Below, piece after piece: positions 6,262 through 9,380 of a stretch of DNA of 9,380 nucleotides. The stretch spans positions 1 through 9,380 of the forward strand of contig DSDH01000408.1 in assembly GCA_011055475.1 (NCBI GenBank). Direction: 5' to 3'. Origin of the DNA: Phycisphaerales bacterium. Lineage in GTDB: Bacteria > Planctomycetota > Phycisphaerae > Sedimentisphaerales > Anaerohalosphaeraceae. The notes under the pieces are model-generated. The model ran no database searches. It saw only the letters and a list, made by a program, of their open reading frames with translations, and was not told the origin of the DNA. The position numbers and the translations under genes were made by a program. Numbering within the stretch: the first letter of the stretch is position 1; every line of letters begins with the position of its first letter.

Positions 6262-7218
6262 ATGCGCATCGTCTATTTCGGCTCCAGCGAATTCGGCCTG
6301 CCCTCGCTCCAGGCCCTGGTCGACAGCGGCAAGGACCTGGTGCATATCCTGACCCAGGCGGCCCATGCCGCCGGGCGTGGCCGCAAACCACGACCTACCC
6401 CCGTCGCCCGGTGGGCCCAAGAGCACGCCATCCCATGCACCGAGACCGACGACGTCAACGACCCGCACATCGTGGACCTCCTGAGCGCCTGCCGGGCCGA
6501 TCTGCTCGTGGTGATCGCCTTCGGCCAGAAGATCGCCCGGCCGATGCTGGAGCTGTTCCCCAAAGGCGCGATCAACGTGCATGGCTCACTGCTGCCCGAA
6601 TACCGCGGCGCCGCGCCCATCCATCGGGCCATCCTCGATGGGCGGACCGAGACGGGCATCAGCATCATCACCGTGGCCGACAAGATGGACGCCGGCGACG
6701 TCCTCGCCCAGGCCCGATGCCCGATCGCGCCCGACGACACGGCCGACAGCCTCCACGACAAGCTGGCCGCCCTGGCTCCCCTGCCGCTGCTGGAATGCGT
6801 GGACCGGATCGCCGCGGGCACCGCCATCTACACGCCGCAGGACCCGGCCCGTGTGACGTATGCCCCCAAGCTGCGAAAGAACGACGGCATCATCGACTTC
6901 GGCGAACCGGCCCAGGTCCTGGCCCGCAAGGTCCGCGGTCTGTGGTCCTGGCCCGGCGCCCAGGCGCAATTCGTGTCGGCGCGCACCGGCCGCCGCGAGC
7001 GGGTCATCCTCGCCCGGGCCGAGCCGATCGATGCGCCCGACGCAACCGGGGCGTGCGGCACCCTGGATGAACGGCTGGACGTGATCTGCGGCCAAGGCCG
7101 CCTGCGTGTGCATGCCCTCAAGCCCGCGGGCAAAACAGTGATGAGCTTCGAGGCCTTCGTACGAGGGCGGGATGTGCGGCCCGGCGACCGTTTCGAGCGG
7201 GTAAACGACGTGTCCTGA
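6262..7218 (+). CDS. fmt: Methionyl-tRNA formyltransferase
   Basis: Transfers the formyl group from 10-formyl-tetrahydrofolate to Met-tRNA(fMet) for translation initiation. The 318 residues match the family length. The N-terminal formyltransferase fold starts MRIVYFGSSEFGLPSLQAL. The catalytic region contains INVHGSLLPEYRGAAPI, with Asn105 and His107, then KMDAGDV with catalytic Asp143; the SLLPxYRGAAP signature is diagnostic. The tRNA-positioning loop is recognisable around AAGRGRKPRPTPVARWA (36-52). The C-terminal domain (about 205-318) is the tRNA-binding part, with KVRGLWSWPGA as its marker. NVHGS replaces the more usual NVHAS. The start has no obvious Shine-Dalgarno in the 24-bp gap after def, so translation may depend on coupling. 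It is the last gene of the cluster and is followed by an inverted repeat. Confidence 0.96.
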   Translation: MRIVYFGSSEFGLPSLQALVDSGKDLVHILTQAAHAAGRGRKPRPTPVARWAQEHAIPCTETDDVNDPHIVDLLSACRADLLVVIAFGQKIARPMLELFPKGAINVHGSLLPEYRGAAPIHRAILDGRTETGISIITVADKMDAGDVLAQARCPIAPDDTADSLHDKLAALAPLPLLECVDRIAAGTAIYTPQDPARVTYAPKLRKNDGIIDFGEPAQVLARKVRGLWSWPGAQAQFVSARTGRRERVILARAEPIDAPDATGACGTLDERLDVICGQGRLRVHALKPAGKTVMSFEAFVRGRDVRPGDRFERVNDVS

Positions 7219-7233
7219 TGCCCATAACACCGT

Positions 7234-7272
7234 CGGCCCCGGATCGCGCCACACTCGCGCAACCCGGGGCCG
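7234..7272. terminator. GC-rich inverted repeat between convergent fmt and ppiC-like gene, likely bidirectional terminator
   Basis: CGGCCCCGG (7234-7242) and CCGGGGCCG (7264-7272) form a perfect 9-bp stem. An inner CGCG pair could extend the fold. It lies 15 bp after the fmt stop and 37 bp after the stop of the convergent gene. Neither side has a T-run, so intrinsic termination would be atypical; its position is the main argument for the call. Confidence 0.5.
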
Positions 7273-7309
7273 GGTGATGTGACGTAACATGCCCTCTGTT
7301 GTCGGCCGC

Positions 7310-8599
7310 TCAGTCGGCCTTCGGCGGCTCGGTCGGCGCGGCCTTCGGCGCCGCGGGCTGAGCCGCCGGCGGCTGCATCGCTTCCTTGATCTCGTCGGCG
7401 TACTCGATCTGGGCCTTGGCCTTGAGCTGCTGGCGATACTGGTTCCAGAACTCGACCTGCTGCCGCTGCGTCAGATTCTCGATGATGTTTTCCTTCTGGC
7501 TTTCGAAGGTCACCGTCTCGGGGTCCTTGTGGTCGGTGACCTTGATGATGTGGTAACCGAACTTCGTCTCCACGATGTCGCTGATCTCGCCGACCTTCAG
7601 CTTGAAGGCGGCCTCGGCGAACTCCGGCACCATGCGGGTGCGGTCGAAGAAGTCCAGGTCGCCGCCCTGACTGCTGGACGGACAACCGGAATAGGTCTTG
7701 GCCAATTCGGCGAAATCCTCGCCCGCCTTGACCTTGGCCAGGATGTCCTGGATGCGGGTGCGGGCCTCCTGCTTGCCGGCCTCGTCGAGCCCTTCGGTCT
7801 TGATCAGGATGTGGCTGGCCCGGACCTGCTCGGGAACGGTGAATTGACCGGGATTCTCATCGTAGAACTTCTTGGCCGCGGCCTCGTCGATCGGCTCGAC
7901 CTTGCCCTTCATCTCGCCCTCAACGAGGCGTTCGACGCCAAGGTTCGTCCGCATCTGCTTGCGGAACTCCTCCAGTGTCTGGCCGTTGCGCTCGAGGTCC
8001 TTTTTGACGTCTTCAAGCGTGACCTCGTTATCCGCCAACAGCTTGCCGATATGGGCGTCCAACTGCTCGTCGGTAACCTCGATGTTCTTGGCCTTGATCT
8101 GTTCGCTCACCAGTTCCTGCTCGACGAACATCTCGACGACGCGGGGTCGGGCCCGCTCCTTGAGCTTAATCAGCGCATCCGGCGGCAGGGCCGAGCCGAT
8201 GGGTCCCAGACTGGCCAGTTGCCGCTGCACGAATTGTTCGAGCACGGGCTCCACCTGTCCGGCGGTGATCTTCACCCCATTGACGGTCGCAAAAACCTTA
8301 CCGGGATCAACCGGGGCAGGCGCCGCCTGAGGCTGGGCCGCCGGCTGGGCCGGTTGGGCCACAGGCTGCGTCGAGGCCGGCTGCGCAGGCCGTGCGGCGG
8401 GTGTCTTACGCTCAACCCGCTGCGCCGGGGCCACCGGCGGGCGAGCCTGCGAGGTCGAGGACTGGGGCTGCGCCTGTTTGGGTGCGGGTTTGGCCGGTTC
8501 GGCCACCTTCTCCTTGCTGCCTTGGCTGCGGCCCAGGCCCATCGCCACGCCGCACAGCATCATGCTCATCAGCCCCACGCTGAGAATACGCGCCTTCAT
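7310..8599 (-). CDS. Secreted parvulin-type peptidyl-prolyl isomerase / chaperone (SurA/PpiC/PrsA-like)
   Basis: A 429-residue exported folding factor. Residues 1 to about 23 are a signal peptide (MKARILSVGLMSMMLCGVAMG). Residues about 30-98 are a low-complexity Pro/Ala/Gln linker. A helical SurA N-terminal-like chaperone domain follows (about 100-245, starting ATVNGVKITAGQVEP). The parvulin domain (about 257-358) has VRASHILIKTE with conserved His263, the YSGCPSSSQGGDLDFF segment, PEFAEAAFKLKVGEIS, and FGYHIIKV with His350. The tail after about 395 is again Pro/Ala-rich. ATG 8599 was chosen because AAAGG lies about six bases upstream and the signal peptide then starts cleanly; a GTG at 8614 would add only five residues. 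It probably helps fold outer-membrane or secreted proteins. A single parvulin domain separates it from E. coli SurA, which has two, so no gene symbol is assigned. It converges with fmt and diverges from the esterase gene. Confidence 0.9.
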   Translation of the reverse strand: MKARILSVGLMSMMLCGVAMGLGRSQGSKEKVAEPAKPAPKQAQPQSSTSQARPPVAPAQRVERKTPAARPAQPASTQPVAQPAQPAAQPQAAPAPVDPGKVFATVNGVKITAGQVEPVLEQFVQRQLASLGPIGSALPPDALIKLKERARPRVVEMFVEQELVSEQIKAKNIEVTDEQLDAHIGKLLADNEVTLEDVKKDLERNGQTLEEFRKQMRTNLGVERLVEGEMKGKVEPIDEAAAKKFYDENPGQFTVPEQVRASHILIKTEGLDEAGKQEARTRIQDILAKVKAGEDFAELAKTYSGCPSSSQGGDLDFFDRTRMVPEFAEAAFKLKVGEISDIVETKFGYHIIKVTDHKDPETVTFESQKENIIENLTQRQQVEFWNQYRQQLKAKAQIEYADEIKEAMQPPAAQPAAPKAAPTEPPKAD

Positions 8600-8657
8600 G
8601 ATCTCCCTTTCCACTTAAACGGAGCACTCGAGTTCAAACCAGAAACACAAAAGATCA

Positions 8658-8686
8658 AGTAGCGCAAATCCCATCATCAAAGTCAA
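8658..8686 (-). promoter_or_regulatory. Candidate promoter of the isomerase gene
   Basis: On the minus strand TTGACT (8681-8686) is a near-consensus -35 box. GCTACT (8658-8663), 17 bp away, is a weak -10 with three of six matches. The -35 is good; the exact -10 is uncertain. Confidence 0.3.
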
Positions 8687-8825
8687 GGAATACGCACCCA
8701 TATTATGACCGCGGCTCGATGTCCGAGGCCCCGCGGACGTGCATCCCCTTGTCGATGCAGGGGTTACATGCGAATCAGGCAGGGCCGGTTTTCCACGACA
8801 ACGTCCGGTCAGCATCAGAAACGGG

Positions 8826-8854
8826 TTTCCGCCCATGCCGATCAGGGGTATACT
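8826..8854 (+). promoter_or_regulatory. Candidate promoter of the esterase gene
   Basis: TATACT (8849-8854) is a good -10 box. The matching -35 at 17 bp is TTTCCG, only three of six. Transcription would start about 40 bases before the ATG at 8903. Confidence 0.35.
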
Positions 8855-8902
8855 CTCACACGGTGCGACAAAGCAATCCTGTGATGAAACGGAGACCTGA
8901 TT

Positions 8903-9380
8903 ATGAGAACCCGCCTCTCGCTGTCGTTGATGCTCATTCTGTGTGCTGGCTCGCTCGTCGTCGCCGAGGTCCGTCTGCCGGCGGTGATCGGCAGCCACAT
9001 GGTCCTCCAGCGGGACACGCACGTCCCCCTGTGGGGCTGGGCCGATCCGGGGCAAAAGGTCACCGTGCGGGGCCAGTGGCAATGGTTTGACGCCGTCGCC
9101 TGGGCCGACAAGCATGGCCGCTGGTCCGTGCAACTGCCCACGCCACGGGCAGGCGGACCCTACACGATCACTATCGAAGGACCCAATCGCATCGTGCTGG
9201 AGAACGTGCTCATCGGCGAGGTCTGGGTCTGTTCGGGCCAGTCGAACATGCAATGGTCGACCTCCGCCGCCCTCAACGGCGCCGAAGAGATCGCCGCCGC
9301 GAACTATCCGAACATCCGCCTGTTCAACGTCACGCGCAAGGTGGCCGAGACGCCGATGGACGACTGCCAGGGGACGTGGA
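8903..9380 (+). CDS. Sialate O-acetylesterase-like secreted hydrolase (SASA family), 3' end outside the window
   Basis: The first 159 codons of an open frame that runs off the end. Residues 1-21 form a signal peptide (RTRLSLSLMLILCAGSLVVA), so the enzyme is exported. The mature part begins EVRLPAVIGSHMVLQRD, typical of sialate O-acetylesterase-like proteins, followed by a beta-rich domain (VPLWGWADPGQKVTV, GRWSVQLPTPRAGGPYTI). The SGNH-type catalytic core then starts at GEVWVCSGQSNMQW (105-118), where Ser114 is the expected nucleophile. The remaining conserved blocks, including the catalytic His, lie beyond the window. Family members deacetylate sialic acids, and many homologues in environmental bacteria act on other acetylated glycans, so the substrate is open. 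ATG 8903 has GGAG eight bases upstream. The gene diverges from the isomerase and has no visible partner on its right. Confidence 0.9.
   Translation, partial: MRTRLSLSLMLILCAGSLVVAEVRLPAVIGSHMVLQRDTHVPLWGWADPGQKVTVRGQWQWFDAVAWADKHGRWSVQLPTPRAGGPYTITIEGPNRIVLENVLIGEVWVCSGQSNMQWSTSAALNGAEEIAAANYPNIRLFNVTRKVAETPMDDCQGTW

Larger units (their letters stand above)
8600..8902. other. Divergent intergenic region, no gene seen
   Basis: These 303 bp lie between the isomerase and the esterase genes. The half next to the isomerase is relatively AT-rich and holds a candidate minus-strand promoter. The centre has two CCGCGG hexamers (8709-8714, 8731-8736) and a small hairpin (CCCCT 8745-8749 with AGGGG 8759-8763). 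The end next to the esterase has a candidate plus-strand promoter. No open frame with a ribosome site was convincing. Confidence 0.6.

Noticed and set aside
5599..6582. 327-codon minus-strand open frame over def and the start of fmt
   Set aside because: It is the antisense shadow of two genes with complete catalytic motifs and shows no domain of its own.
6234..7070. 278-codon plus-strand frame overlapping fmt
   Set aside because: An Arg/Pro-rich out-of-frame translation of fmt without motifs.
7289..8662. 457-codon plus-strand open frame covering the isomerase gene
   Set aside because: It is antisense to a clear parvulin gene, has low-complexity Leu/Gly/Arg content and no family motif. High GC content removes stop codons from the opposite strand.
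8697..8706. TATTAT box at 8701 as a plus-strand -10
   Set aside because: No -35-like hexamer lies 16-18 bp upstream, and the TATACT at 8849 is better placed for the esterase gene.
1..9380. CRISPR array, tRNA or rRNA gene, or a defence or other novel multi-gene system
   Set aside because: No regularly spaced repeats, tRNA-like folds or rRNA sequence were seen, and every large gene belongs to a known housekeeping, efflux or hydrolase family.

Overview
The window is GC-rich, densely coding DNA from a Gram-negative bacterium. An LptB-type ABC ATPase, a tripartite RND efflux pair and a SurA/PpiC-like chaperone all imply an outer membrane. The secreted sialate O-acetylesterase-like enzyme, the Pro/Ala/Gln-rich periplasmic isomerase and the lptB-def-fmt order would suit the PVC group, perhaps Planctomycetota. 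That placement is inference from gene content; no rRNA or other marker is present.

Left part (1-4623, minus strand): a drug-efflux locus transcribed right to left as TetR-family regulator, membrane fusion protein (AcrA/MexA type), RND permease (AcrB/MexB type). The permease frame is intact for 779 codons and then stops at about the position equivalent to AcrB residue 780. Transmembrane helices 8-12 are missing, and the sequence beyond (about 1-111) is unrelated to an RND gene. It may be the end of an inserted element or a deletion junction. The pump is therefore probably dead in this strain, or the assembly is broken here. In front of the regulator, three ATATTCA-led operator-like repeats about 20 bp apart lie on a well-formed promoter, the layout expected for autorepression.

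Middle (4624-7218, plus strand): a 329-bp divergent intergenic region with two perfect hairpins and a good sigma70-type promoter. It is followed by a tight cluster: lptB (lipopolysaccharide export ATPase), def (peptide deformylase) and fmt (methionyl-tRNA formyltransferase). def and fmt act at opposite ends of the N-formylmethionine cycle; lptB is an envelope gene sharing their promoter.

Right part (7219-9380): a perfect GC-rich inverted repeat separates fmt from a convergent minus-strand gene for a secreted parvulin-type peptidyl-prolyl isomerase with a long low-complexity linker. After a 303-bp divergent gap, a plus-strand gene for a secreted sialate O-acetylesterase-like hydrolase begins and runs off the window end.

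No rRNA, tRNA, CRISPR array or complete mobile element was seen. Most of the window is recognisable housekeeping or efflux genes. The two points most worth following are the broken permease junction and the triple operator.
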